Positions 1 through 7,898 of a DNA stretch of 64,000 nt are shown here, piece by piece. Positions within the stretch are counted from its first letter, which is position 1, and every line of letters starts with the position of its first letter. Source of the DNA: Yoonia sp. F2084L. Its GTDB lineage: Bacteria; Pseudomonadota; Alphaproteobacteria; Rhodobacterales; Rhodobacteraceae. The stretch spans positions 310,001-374,000 of the forward strand of contig NZ_JALKAH010000003.1 of assembly GCF_023015625.1 (NCBI RefSeq), written 5' to 3'. The translations under genes were made by a program, and so were the position numbers. The notes beneath the pieces are model-generated. The model had not been told where the DNA came from, made no database searches, and worked only from the letters and a program-made list of their open reading frames with translations.

Positions 1-825
1 TTGCGCGGTGAATGGCTCGATGTGACTTTGCCATCGCGCGCCCGAGCTCAAGGCACGATCCACCCGATCAGCCAAGTGACCGAAGAGGTTACCGCGATTT
101 TCGCCGACATGGGTTTCGCCGTCGCCGAAGGCTCTCAGATCGAAAGCGATTGGTATAATTTCGACGCACTGAACATCCCCGGTCACCACCCGGCGCGGGC
201 CGAGATGGACACGTTCTATATGCACCGCAAGGACGGCGATAACCGCCCGCCGCATGTGTTGCGCACCCATACCAGCCCTGTGCAAATCCGCTCGATGGAG
301 GCGACAGGCGCGCCGACCCGCATCATCTGCCCCGGTCGCGTGTATCGTGCCGATTATGACCAGACGCACACCCCGATGTTCCATCAGGTCGAAGGGCTGG
401 CGATTGACCGCGACATCAGCATGGCGAACCTCAAATGGGTGCTGGAAGAGTTCGTCAAAAGCTATTTCGAGGTCGACCACGTCGACATCCGCTTCCGCGC
501 GTCCCACTTCCCCTTCACCGAACCCTCAGCCGAGGTCGACATCCGCTGTTCATGGGAAGGCGGCACGCTGAAAGTAGGCGAGGGCGACGACTGGCTGGAA
601 ATTCTGGGCTCCGGCATGGTGCACCCCAAGGTGCTGCAAGCGGGCGGGATCGACCCGGCGGAATGGCAAGGCTTTGCCTTCGGCATGGGCATCGACCGGA
701 TCGCGATGCTGAAATACGGGATCCCTGATCTGCGGGCGTTCTTTGACAGCGATCTGCGGTGGTTAAGGCACTATGGGTTTGTGGCGTTGGATCAGCCGAC
801 GCTGCATGGTGGGTTGAGTAGGTAG
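1..825 (+). CDS. pheS: Phenylalanyl-tRNA synthetase alpha subunit (5' truncated by window)
   Basis: Alpha subunit of the cytoplasmic alpha2-beta2 phenylalanine-tRNA ligase, which charges tRNA-Phe. The 274 visible residues hold the class II catalytic core: motif 2 around [19 protein letters not shown], the substrate-binding stretch [11 protein letters not shown], and motif 3 as [18 protein letters not shown] near the C-terminus. Family members are about 340-360 residues, so roughly 80 N-terminal residues (the tRNA-binding coiled coil) lie upstream of base 1; the TTG at base 1 is not the real start. pheT follows on the same strand 1.6 kb downstream, with other genes in between. Function is certain, only the start is missing. 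Confidence 0.97.
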   Translation: MRGEWLDVTLPSRARAQGTIHPISQVTEEVTAIFADMGFAVAEGSQIESDWYNFDALNIPGHHPARAEMDTFYMHRKDGDNRPPHVLRTHTSPVQIRSMEATGAPTRIICPGRVYRADYDQTHTPMFHQVEGLAIDRDISMANLKWVLEEFVKSYFEVDHVDIRFRASHFPFTEPSAEVDIRCSWEGGTLKVGEGDDWLEILGSGMVHPKVLQAGGIDPAEWQGFAFGMGIDRIAMLKYGIPDLRAFFDSDLRWLRHYGFVALDQPTLHGGLSR

Positions 826-833
826 TATGGTTG

Positions 834-1490
834 CTAGTCACTTTTGCCATAAGGGTCGGATGAGCCAAGAGCGGTCAAGAGACCCAATACAAAAGTCGCT
901 GCCAGCTTTGTAACAGAAAAGAAGGCGTCGCATATTTCGTAGTAGTCCGAAGCATCTTTTTGTATGTCTTCTCCAGATATCAAGAGACTGATGGCTTGGG
1001 TTTCATCTTCAGTCTTTTGGATAGTTGACATGAATGACCTGAAAGACAGGTGAACGAAATCTGAAGTTTGCTGATATACTGGACCAATCCAGGCGTGATC
1101 TTCTTCGAGTTTCTTCCTCAAGTAGGCATCTTGCATTCGAATTGGTTTTCCATTCGCGGTCTGTTCCTCGGAAATTAACTCTCGGAAGGTTTTGTCCTTT
1201 TGAAGCATCTCCCGCAGCTGGTCTTCGCGGTTTTTCAAATAGCGAAGGCCATTTATCCGCATCGCTGTATCGATCTGTGTCCGTAGAAGGATCGCTGCAC
1301 AAGGAAAGTTACCGGTCTCAATAGCATTACGAAATCCTTTAGATTGAGCGAGCGTACGTTTGACGGCCCCAAATGCGTAAAGGCTAGTCACAAACATGGG
1401 CTGGCCGCCACTAACAGTTGATGCAGCTTTCTCGGAAAACTCTCTTTCTAGTTTTTCAATTGCGGTAAGGCGGCTTCTTAAGTCACTCAT
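834..1490 (-). CDS. Hypothetical protein, helical, inserted between pheS and pheT
   Basis: A 218-residue protein of unknown function. It is predicted mostly helical, without signal peptide or membrane segment, and rich in Lys, Glu and Ser. The segment ILLRTQIDTAMRINGLRYL followed by TSDFVHLSF resembles HEPN-like/DUF5677-type helical proteins found in accessory islands; this is an impression, not an assignment. Base composition is visibly more AT-rich than the flanking genes, and it runs opposite to the pheS/pheT direction, ending 8 bases after the pheS stop. Both facts suggest insertion by transfer. The start ATG at 1490 follows no strong ribosome site. Confidence 0.7.
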   Translation of the reverse strand: MSDLRSRLTAIEKLEREFSEKAASTVSGGQPMFVTSLYAFGAVKRTLAQSKGFRNAIETGNFPCAAILLRTQIDTAMRINGLRYLKNREDQLREMLQKDKTFRELISEEQTANGKPIRMQDAYLRKKLEEDHAWIGPVYQQTSDFVHLSFRSFMSTIQKTEDETQAISLLISGEDIQKDASDYYEICDAFFSVTKLAATFVLGLLTALGSSDPYGKSD

Positions 1491-1563
1491 TTACGAAGTG
1501 TAGTAGCGGGCGAGCTACTTCACAATTGGGTGGTTCTTTGAAAACAATCCCGCCCGGCTCACC

Positions 1564-1696
1564 GGGCAGCGCCCGGACCTCCCCCATAGGGAGGGCGCTT
1601 CTGCAACGCTGCAAACAACACGACCCTCACCAATGAAACGAGCGTTCCGCACATCATGCATGTCGGTGCGCCCGCCCCGAGGTCCGGGCGCTGCCC
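1564..1696. repeat. 17-bp perfect inverted repeat pair around a 99-bp spacer
   Basis: GGGCAGCGCCCGGACCT at 1564-1580 recurs as its exact reverse complement at 1680-1696. The gap contains no convincing gene. The arms are GC-rich, within the AT-richer stretch that follows the hypothetical gene at 834-1490. It could be a small miniature element, an insertion scar, or a long stem-loop; the sequence alone does not decide. Confidence 0.75.
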
Positions 1697-1717
1697 TAAC
1701 GTTCCGCTTCAAACCGC

Positions 1718-1740
1718 TGTAGGGTGGGTGAAACCCACGC
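1718..1740. repeat. Small intergenic palindrome GTGGGT-GAA-ACCCAC
   Basis: The stem GTGGGT / ACCCAC with a 3-base loop lies at 1724-1738 inside the larger TGTAGGGTGGGT...ACCCACGC unit, just before the ASCH gene. It resembles the short palindromic intergenic repeats often seen in Rhodobacterales (compare 22664-22689). It has no T-run, so it is not an obvious terminator. Confidence 0.5.
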
Positions 1741-1755
1741 GCACAAAGGCCCGCC

Positions 1756-2184
1756 ATGACCAACGACACCGAAGACCTGCAAGACACATACCCCGGTGCG
1801 GGCACGTTCAAGTTCGGCGATAGCGCCCAACTCTGCCAGCATCTCATCGCCCTTGTCCGCCAAGGCAAGAAAACCGCGACCTGTGGCGCACTTTCCGACT
1901 TCGAAGGCGAGCCTGAGGCGATGCCCGTTGTCGGCCGCTGCGATATCGCGGCGAACTGGGATGGCACGCCTGCGCTGGTTATCCGCACCACCAAGGTCGC
2001 AGAAATCCGCTATTGCGACGTGACCGAAGACATGGCGCTTGCCGAAGGCGAGAACGACAGTCTTCTGGGCTGGCGCAAAGACCATAAGGCGTTTTTCAAG
2101 CGGAACGGTGAATTCCACCCTGAGATGATGCTGGTCTTCGAACATTTCGAACTGGTCGAAGACCTTGCTGGGCGCGAGCTTTAG
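1756..2184 (+). CDS. ASCH domain-containing protein
   Basis: A 142-residue cytoplasmic protein that is almost entirely one ASCH domain, a PUA-like fold thought to bind RNA or modified nucleosides. Visible family features are the RQGKKTATCGAL segment near residue 35, the central WDGTPALVIRTTKVAEIRYCDVT strands and the C-terminal FFKRNGEFHPEMMLVFEHFELVE. Family members (including YqfB-type enzymes) are commonly 110-150 residues. The next small gene starts immediately after its stop codon, so the two are probably cotranscribed and possibly translationally coupled. The exact substrate is unknown. Confidence 0.85.
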   Translation: MTNDTEDLQDTYPGAGTFKFGDSAQLCQHLIALVRQGKKTATCGALSDFEGEPEAMPVVGRCDIAANWDGTPALVIRTTKVAEIRYCDVTEDMALAEGENDSLLGWRKDHKAFFKRNGEFHPEMMLVFEHFELVEDLAGREL

Positions 2185-2367
2185 TTGCGCCTTTATGTCA
2201 CCATCCTGATCCTTGTGATCGTTGGTGCCCACATCGCGATGTGGACCTCGGACATGCCGCGCGATCTGGCCTTGCGCCTTACCCTGATCAATGCGGCAGG
2301 CTGGGCGGTGATCCTGATCCCCGCATGGCTCGTGTCCAAATGGGCGGCGGCGCATCAGCGCAAGTAG
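2185..2367 (+). CDS. Small two-helix membrane protein
   Basis: A 60-residue protein starting at TTG directly abutting the TAG stop of the ASCH gene, with no spacer, which suggests translational coupling. It has two hydrophobic stretches: LYVTILILVIVGAHIAMW near the N-terminus and LINAAGWAVILIPAWLV near residues 33-49. The tail is basic (AAAHQRK). No function is recognised. The compact arrangement with the ASCH gene and the membrane-protein composition support a real gene; the non-ATG start lowers certainty. Confidence 0.6.
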   Translation: MRLYVTILILVIVGAHIAMWTSDMPRDLALRLTLINAAGWAVILIPAWLVSKWAAAHQRK

Positions 2368-2436
2368 CTGCCTCTTCCCCCTTTGCGTGTTATCCGCTAA
2401 GCCCTTTCCAACAGATTTAACCCGCAGGACGGACCC

Positions 2437-4833
2437 ATGAAATTCACGCTTTCCTGGCTGAAACACCACCTTGAAACCGACGCCTCGGTGGCGGAAATTG
2501 AATATGCGTTAACCGATCTCGGGCTTGAGGTTGAGGGGATTGAAAACCCTGCCGAACGCTTGGCCGATTTTAAGATCGGCAAGGTGCTGACAGCGGAAAA
2601 ACATCCCGATGCGGACAAGTTGAAAGTCTGTCAGGTCGACACCGCCGATGGGCCGACCCAAATCATCTGCGGCGCACCGAACGCGCGCGCAGGCATCACT
2701 GTCGTCATTGCCAGCCCCGGCACCTATGTGCCCGGCATCGACACCACCATCGGCGTTGGCAAAATTCGCGGCATCGAAAGCTATGGCATGATGTGTTCCG
2801 AGCGCGAGATGGAACTGTCCGAAGAACACGACGGCATCATCGAATTGCCCTCTGGCGAGGTCGGTCAGCGTTTCACCGATTGGTTGGCCGAGAACAAGCC
2901 CGAACGCGTTGATCCTGTCATAGAGATTGCGATTACACCAAACCGCCCCGATGCGCTGGGTGTGCGTGGCGTGGCCCGTGACTTGGCCGCGCGTGGGTTG
3001 GGCACGTTGAAACCAGTGACAGTTGATCCTGTTCCCGCTGCTTTCAAAGCAGATCTGAATATGTCCATTGATGATGATACACGCGATGGATGCCCGGTTT
3101 TCTGTGGTCGTTTGATCAGGGGTGTCAAGAATGGCCCCAGCCCCGAGTGGCTTCAAACCCAACTGCGCGCCATTGGCCTGCGCCCCATCAGTTTTCTTGT
3201 CGATGTCACCAACTGGTTCACCTACGACCTGAACCGCCCGTTGCACGTCTTTGACGCGGATAAGGTGCACGGTAACCTGCGTGTGCATCGTGCCGCCGGG
3301 GGTGAGACGATCACGGCACTGGACGACAAAGACTATACGCTGCAAGCAGGTCAGATGGTGATCTCGGATGACAACGGCCCTGAAAGCATCGCTGGTGTCA
3401 TGGGCGGGGCAGAAACAGGTTGCACCGCAGACACCGTGAATGTTTTCGTTGAAAGCGCCTATTGGGACCCGATCCAGATCGCCTACACGGGCCGTGCGCT
3501 CAAGATTAACTCCGACGCGCGCTACCGCTTTGAGCGCGGTGTTGATCCGGCATTCACACCCGAAGGGTTGGAGCATGCGGTGCGGATGATCGTTGATCAT
3601 GCAGGTGGCGAGGCGTCTGAATTGATCCAAGCGGGCGAGGTCCCGGATACGTCCCGAGCCTACAAACTGGACGCCAAGCGCGTGATTTCGCTGGTGGGTA
3701 TGGATATCCCAGAGGCCAACCAACGCGAAACGCTGACGGCGCTTGGCTTTACCATGAAAGGTGACATGGCCCATGTGCCGTCATGGCGCCCCGATGTACA
3801 GGGCGAGGCGGATCTGGTGGAAGAGGTCGCGCGCATCGCCTCACTGACCAAGCTGGAAGGCACGCCTTTGCCGCGCATTGATGCAGGTGTACCCAAGCCG
3901 ATCCTGACCCCCAGCCAGACGCGCCAACAGGCCGCGCGCCGGACGGCGGCGGCGCTGGGGTACAATGAATGCGTGACCTACAGCTTCATTGATGCCGAAG
4001 CCGCGAAGCTTTTTGGCGGTGGCGATGATGTCACCATGCTGGAAAACCCGATCAGTTCGGAAATGTCGCATATGCGGCCCGACCTGCTGGGCGGTCTGTT
4101 GCGCGCTGTTGCGCGTAATCAGGCGCGCGGATTCATGGACATGGGCCTCTTTGAGGTTGGCGCTGGCTTCCATGGCGGTGAGCCGGGCGAGCAGCACATG
4201 CTGGTCTCTGGCGTTCTGATCGGACGTACTGGACCGAAAGATGTACATGGCACGTCGCGGTCTGTTGACCTCTATGATGCCAAGGCGGATGCCGAGGCGA
4301 TCCTCGCTGCGATTGGTGCCCCTGCAAAGGTACAAATCCTGCGTGGCGCGAATGACTGGTGGCATCCGGGGCGGCACGGCAAAATTTGCCTTGGCCCCAA
4401 AAAGGTCCTGGGTATCTTTGGCGAATTGCACCCCAAGGTGCTGCGCGAAATGGATATCAAAGGGCCTGCTGTTGCCTTCACTATTTGGCCAGATGAAGTG
4501 CCGCTGCCGAAGAAAAAGTCAACGACCCGCCCTGCTTTGGCTGCGACCGATCTGCAAGCGGTCGAGCGCGACTTTGCCTTTGTCGTGGATGCCGAGGTTG
4601 AGGCGCTGACGTTGGTGAACGCAGCCTCTGGCGCGGATAAGGCGCTGATCACTGATGTGCGCGTTTTTGACGAATTCATTGGCGGGTCCTTGGGGGAAGG
4701 TAAGAAATCCCTTGCGGTGACAGTGCGCTTGCAACCGACTGATAAGACGCTGAAAGATGCAGATATTGAGGCGGTTAGCGCCAAGATCGTTGAGAAGGTC
4801 AGCAAAGCGACCGGCGGCGTGTTGCGTGGTTAG
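2437..4833 (+). CDS. pheT: Phenylalanyl-tRNA synthetase beta subunit
   Basis: Beta subunit of phenylalanine-tRNA ligase, 798 residues as usual for the family. The N-terminal OB-fold tRNA-binding (EMAP-like) domain shows FKIGKVLTAEKHPDADKLKVCQVD at about 47-70. The B3/B4 editing domain follows (RPISFLVDVTNW...RPLHVFDADKV), then the B5 domain near 400-475, the catalytic-like core, and a C-terminal FDX-ACB anticodon-binding domain (AVERDFAFVVDAEVEA onward). The ATG at 2437 follows a GCAGGACGG ribosome site. Unusually it is not directly behind pheS: three genes intervene, one of them on the other strand. Confidence 0.98.
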   Translation: MKFTLSWLKHHLETDASVAEIEYALTDLGLEVEGIENPAERLADFKIGKVLTAEKHPDADKLKVCQVDTADGPTQIICGAPNARAGITVVIASPGTYVPGIDTTIGVGKIRGIESYGMMCSEREMELSEEHDGIIELPSGEVGQRFTDWLAENKPERVDPVIEIAITPNRPDALGVRGVARDLAARGLGTLKPVTVDPVPAAFKADLNMSIDDDTRDGCPVFCGRLIRGVKNGPSPEWLQTQLRAIGLRPISFLVDVTNWFTYDLNRPLHVFDADKVHGNLRVHRAAGGETITALDDKDYTLQAGQMVISDDNGPESIAGVMGGAETGCTADTVNVFVESAYWDPIQIAYTGRALKINSDARYRFERGVDPAFTPEGLEHAVRMIVDHAGGEASELIQAGEVPDTSRAYKLDAKRVISLVGMDIPEANQRETLTALGFTMKGDMAHVPSWRPDVQGEADLVEEVARIASLTKLEGTPLPRIDAGVPKPILTPSQTRQQAARRTAAALGYNECVTYSFIDAEAAKLFGGGDDVTMLENPISSEMSHMRPDLLGGLLRAVARNQARGFMDMGLFEVGAGFHGGEPGEQHMLVSGVLIGRTGPKDVHGTSRSVDLYDAKADAEAILAAIGAPAKVQILRGANDWWHPGRHGKICLGPKKVLGIFGELHPKVLREMDIKGPAVAFTIWPDEVPLPKKKSTTRPALAATDLQAVERDFAFVVDAEVEALTLVNAASGADKALITDVRVFDEFIGGSLGEGKKSLAVTVRLQPTDKTLKDADIEAVSAKIVEKVSKATGGVLRG

Positions 4834-4875
4834 GCTGACTTGGCTGTCGCGGGCAAAATATGGAGAACATGAAAC

Positions 4876-5322
4876 ATGACACTGAAAATCTACCTCTCGG
4901 GTGAAATCCACACTGACTGGCGCGATCAGATCACTGATGGTGCGGCCGGGCTTGATGTGGCTTTTGACAGCCCTGTGACCGATCATGATGCCTCGGATGA
5001 TTGCGGTGTTGCGATCATGGGGGCGGAAGAAAACAAGTTCTGGCACGACAATAAGGGCGCGAACCTCAACGCCATTCGCACGCGGCACGGGATTGAGAAT
5101 GCTGATATCGTGGTTGTTCGCTTTGGTGAGAAGTACAAACAGTGGAACGCGGCATTTGATGCGGGCTATGCTGCCGCTTTGGGCAAATCACTGATCGTGA
5201 TGCATGGGCCAGAGCATCAGCATCCATTGAAAGAAGTCGACGCCGCCGCGCTGGCTGTTGTGGAAGAACCGCAGCAAGTTGTTCAGATTTTGCAATACGT
5301 CTTGACCGGCAAACTGCCGTAG
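4876..5322 (+). CDS. ytoQ: YtoQ family protein
   Basis: A 148-residue cytoplasmic protein of the YtoQ family, with the characteristic opening LKIYLSGEIHTDWRDQI, the central ADIVVVRFGEKYKQWNAAFDAGYAAALGK segment and the HPLKEVDAAA region. The fold resembles nucleoside 2-deoxyribosyltransferase-like proteins (inference from the opening and the GYAAALGK segment), but no activity is established for the family as far as I know. It lies 42 bases after pheT on the same strand and may be cotranscribed with it. Confidence 0.88.
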   Translation: MTLKIYLSGEIHTDWRDQITDGAAGLDVAFDSPVTDHDASDDCGVAIMGAEENKFWHDNKGANLNAIRTRHGIENADIVVVRFGEKYKQWNAAFDAGYAAALGKSLIVMHGPEHQHPLKEVDAAALAVVEEPQQVVQILQYVLTGKLP

Positions 5323-5340
5323 GTCGGGGCCTGCCCCGAC
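5320..5340. repeat. Palindromic repeat copy 1 (GGTCGGGGCCTGCCCCGAC)
   Basis: A 21-base unit that begins on the TAG stop codon of ytoQ and forms a short hairpin GTCGGGG / CCCCGAC. It is nearly identical (20 of 21 bases) to the unit at 6501-6521, which also begins on a stop codon. No T-run follows, so termination by this element alone is doubtful. Confidence 0.75.
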
Positions 5341-5356
5341 ACATGAGGAGCCGGTA

Positions 5357-5743
5357 ATGATTGATCATGTTACTTTCGGCGTCACCGACTTTGCCCGCTC
5401 AACCGCCTTTTACGATCGGGCTTTTGCGCCACTTGGCGTCAAAAGGCTTTTCGATCTTCCGGCGGACCAGTCTGATGGCGTGAAGGTCTGTGGCTATGGC
5501 GATGATCGCCCGTGGTTCTGGTTGGCTGAAGAGAATGCGACGACAGGTATGTTGCATATTGCCTTGCAAGCGCGGTGTCGCGCGGACGTCGATGCCTTTC
5601 ATGCGGCGGCGTTGCGTGCAGGCGGTATCGACAACGGACCACCGGGCCTGCGCCCGCATTACCATGCTGACTATTACGGCGCATTTGTTCTGGATCCGGA
5701 TGGGCACAACATCGAAGCGGTCTGTCATGGGGCACCTGACTGA
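5357..5743 (+). CDS. VOC family (glyoxalase/bleomycin resistance-like) protein
   Basis: A 128-residue single-domain vicinal-oxygen-chelate protein. It opens with MIDHVTFGVTDFARSTAFYDRAFAPLG, the standard first beta-alpha-beta unit, and closes with YYGAFVLDPDGHNIEAVCH, which holds the conserved DPDGH and metal-binding Glu of this fold. Members are small metal enzymes acting on glyoxals, aromatic diols or antibiotics; the substrate cannot be told here. The start at 5357 has an ATGAGGAG ribosome site. It sits between ytoQ and a GNAT gene, probably transcribed with ytoQ. Confidence 0.9.
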   Translation: MIDHVTFGVTDFARSTAFYDRAFAPLGVKRLFDLPADQSDGVKVCGYGDDRPWFWLAEENATTGMLHIALQARCRADVDAFHAAALRAGGIDNGPPGLRPHYHADYYGAFVLDPDGHNIEAVCHGAPD

Positions 5744-6035
5744 CGCCAGCGATCCCAACTTGCTCTGATTTCATGGCAATGCTACCGAGGTTGCACGCTT
5801 GGCGTAAACGCCGGGCGGCAGGAGATTTTATGTTTACGATTGCGGGAAACCGCTAAGTCCTGATCAGCAGGGCAAGCACGACACATCCGGTCTGCGCGCA
5901 AAGTGGCAGGCCTCGTTTTTGTATGGCTCGTAAGCAATCATGTATTCACGAGAATAATTGACCAAAGCACGGGCTGTACGCACGCTGCGATACGCGTTTT
6001 TGCGCATGCGGTGATATTCAGAAAGACAAACACCA

Positions 6036-6503
6036 ATGATCGTAAGACTAACAAAGCGCGATGACATCCCTGCCTTGCAAGAGGTTCTTGACGGCACAGA
6101 GCTCTTCCCAAGCGAGATGCTGCCAGACATGCTAGGCGGGTTTCTGGCTGACGCAGAAAGCCCGGATATCTGGCTGACATGCGAGGCTGAGGGCAAACCT
6201 GTCGGGTTTTGCTATGCAGTTCCTGAGCAGTTGGCAGAAGGCGCGTGGAACATGCTGGCGATTGCCGTTTTGCCAGATTTGCAAGGCAGCGGGTGCGGTG
6301 CCGCGATGACAAGGCATCTGGAAGCGATGTTGAACAAACGCGGACAGCGCACTCTGATCGCGGACACGTCCGGCACAGAGGATTTTGCCCAAACCCGCGC
6401 GTTTTATCGCAAGAATGGTTATGCCGAAGAAGCCCGCATCAGGGATTTCTGGGCCGCTGGAGACGACAAGATCGTCTTCTGGAAATCGCTCAGCGCGTCG
6501 TAG
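6036..6503 (+). CDS. GNAT family N-acetyltransferase
   Basis: A 155-residue acetyl-CoA-dependent N-acetyltransferase. The core motif A is visible as MLAIAVLPDLQGSGCGAAMTRHLEAML, where the Q-x-x-G-x-G/A pyrophosphate loop reads LQGSGCGAA. The C-terminal ARAFYRKNGYAEEARIRDFWAAGDDKIVFWK matches the usual motif B region. The substrate is unknown. A 292-base gap lies upstream, and a strong terminator hairpin follows the stop codon. Confidence 0.9.
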   Translation: MIVRLTKRDDIPALQEVLDGTELFPSEMLPDMLGGFLADAESPDIWLTCEAEGKPVGFCYAVPEQLAEGAWNMLAIAVLPDLQGSGCGAAMTRHLEAMLNKRGQRTLIADTSGTEDFAQTRAFYRKNGYAEEARIRDFWAAGDDKIVFWKSLSAS

Positions 6504-6521
6504 GTCGGGGCCTGCCCTGAC
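6501..6521. repeat. Palindromic repeat copy 2
   Basis: It differs from the copy at 5320-5340 by one base (CCCTGAC in place of CCCCGAC) and again starts exactly on a stop codon, here that of the GNAT gene. Confidence 0.75.
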
Positions 6522-6526
6522 GCCAG

Positions 6527-6557
6527 TGGGCCGGGGGTGGACCCCGGCCCATATTTT
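6527..6557. terminator. Strong hairpin terminator between convergent genes
   Basis: A 10-bp perfect stem TGGGCCGGGG / CCCCGGCCCA with a 5-base loop is followed by TATTTT. It sits between the GNAT gene and the convergent GST gene (stop at 6561), so it probably ends the forward transcript. Confidence 0.8.
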
Positions 6558-6560
6558 GCA

Positions 6561-7256
6561 TCAAGACGGATCAGGGATGCGCTTGGCCTTCGCCACGGCA
6601 GGCCGCGCGAAAAACCGCTCAACATAGGTCGGCACGTTTTTGAGGTCGTGGTAACCGACGACGTCTTTCGTGCCGTAGAATTCCAGCGCATTCAGCCATG
6701 GGGCGATGGCCATATCAGCGATGGAATAATCGCCTGCAATCCAGTCCTTGCCCGTCAGCTCCTTGTCCAGAACAGCCAGCAGCCGGATCGCTTCGTCGCG
6801 ATAGCGTTCGCGCGGGCGGGCGTCTTCTATGTCTTTACCCGCAAATTTGTAGAAGAAACCCATCTGCCCGAGCATCGGGCCAAGGCCGCCCATCTGGAAC
6901 ATCAGCCATTGGGTGATCTTGGCTTTGTCGGTGGCACTTGAACCGATGAATTCCCCAGACTTTTCAGCAAGGTAAAGCAGGATTGCCCCGCTTTCGAAAA
7001 TCCCGATGGGGCCGTCAGGCCCGTTGGGGTCAATGATTGCCGGGATTTTATTGTTTGGGTTCAGCGACAGGAAAGCATCGCTTTTGACGTCCTCATCTTT
7101 CAACGTGACAAGGTGTGGTTCATAGGCGAGGCCCATTTCTTCCAGCGCGATAGATACCTTTACGCCATTGGGTGTCGGGTAGGAATACAGTTGAATGACC
7201 GATGGGTCCTTTGCGGGCCAGCGGGTCGTAATCGGGAATGCGGATAAGTCAGCCAT
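6561..7256 (-). CDS. Glutathione S-transferase family protein (YfcG/YghU-like)
   Basis: A 231-residue soluble GST. The thioredoxin-like N-terminal domain carries YSYPTPNGVKVSIALEEMGL (active-site Thr/Asn region), the cis-Pro motif NKIPAIIDP and the GSH-binding ESGAILLYLAEK. The helical C-terminal domain includes MFQMGGLGPMLGQMGFF and the YSIADMAIAPW capping motif. The MFQMGGLGPMLGQ signature and the T-x-N-G loop are typical of the nu-class YfcG/YghU group, which have disulfide-bond reductase activity. ATG at 7256 follows AAAGGACCTGAG. It probably handles peroxide or electrophile stress. Confidence 0.92.
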   Translation of the reverse strand: MADLSAFPITTRWPAKDPSVIQLYSYPTPNGVKVSIALEEMGLAYEPHLVTLKDEDVKSDAFLSLNPNNKIPAIIDPNGPDGPIGIFESGAILLYLAEKSGEFIGSSATDKAKITQWLMFQMGGLGPMLGQMGFFYKFAGKDIEDARPRERYRDEAIRLLAVLDKELTGKDWIAGDYSIADMAIAPWLNALEFYGTKDVVGYHDLKNVPTYVERFFARPAVAKAKRIPDPS

Positions 7257-7413
7257 CTGGCTCAGGTCCTTTGCGAAATTTCAGTCGACCCAAGGTAAGG
7301 GGAAACTTGGCAAATAAAACCCGTGCGAGTGTGGGTTAATATCGGTAAGACTGTGCGCAGTTGCGCAGTGGGCATCAGATCCGCGCGCCAAGTTAATACA
7401 AGTGGGGACTACA

Positions 7414-7848
7414 ATGCTTAACGAATTCAAAACCTTCATCGCCAAGGGCAACGTCATGGACATGGCTGTTGGTATCATCATTGGTGCCGCCTTCACGGCC
7501 ATCGTCACATCGCTGGTGGGCGATCTGATCAACCCGATCATCGGCCTTGTGTCCGGTGGTATTGATTTCACCAATAACTATGCCGTGCTCGGTGGTGAGG
7601 TGCCTGAAGGTGCATCGCTTGACGCCGCGCGCGAGGCCGGGGCTTCAATCTTTGCCTATGGTGCTTTCATCATGGCGATCATCAACTTTCTGATCATTGC
7701 CTTCGTGGTCTTCATGCTGGTGCGCAGCGTGAACAAGATCAAAGACGCCGCCGTCGCTGAGGAAGAGGCGAAGCCGGAAGAGCCAAAGGGGCCGACCGCG
7801 GAAGAATTGCTGGCTGAAATTCGCGATGCGTTGAAGGCCAACGCCTGA
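7414..7848 (+). CDS. mscL: Large-conductance mechanosensitive channel
   Basis: MscL is the homopentameric inner-membrane channel that opens under membrane tension and releases solutes on osmotic downshock. The protein (144 residues) has the amphipathic N-terminus [22 protein letters not shown]1 with the constriction [20 protein letters not shown], a periplasmic loop, TM2 ([18 protein letters not shown]), and the charged cytoplasmic helix ending in a Glu-rich [20 protein letters not shown] bundle. I prefer ATG 7414, with a GTGGGG site 6 bases before it, over the upstream GTG at 7402. It is monocistronic, with a terminator directly downstream. Confidence 0.97.
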   Translation: MLNEFKTFIAKGNVMDMAVGIIIGAAFTAIVTSLVGDLINPIIGLVSGGIDFTNNYAVLGGEVPEGASLDAAREAGASIFAYGAFIMAIINFLIIAFVVFMLVRSVNKIKDAAVAEEEAKPEEPKGPTAEELLAEIRDALKANA

Positions 7849-7866
7849 TATCATCTACGCATTAGG

Positions 7867-7898
7867 AAGGGGCTCGCTATGAAAAGCGGGCCCTTTTT
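7867..7898. terminator. Rho-independent terminator after mscL
   Basis: The hairpin AAGGGGCTCGCT / AGCGGGCCCTT with loop ATGAAA is followed by TTTTT. It also lies at the 3' end of the convergent hydrolase gene and may serve both directions. Confidence 0.8.

Noticed and set aside
1515..2469. Reverse-strand frames spanning the intergenic and ASCH region (1515-1994 and 1696-2469)
   Set aside because: They run through the inverted repeats and over the forward ASCH and small membrane genes, without domain features.
2509..3774. 421-codon reverse-strand open frame opposite pheT
   Set aside because: It lies entirely over a certain gene, with no family features; long antisense frames are common in GC-rich DNA.
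5820..5860. Very short frame (eight codons) with a good AGGAG site before ATG in the 5744-6035 gap
   Set aside because: Too short to support as a gene; no leader-peptide context, since the following GNAT gene has no attenuator.
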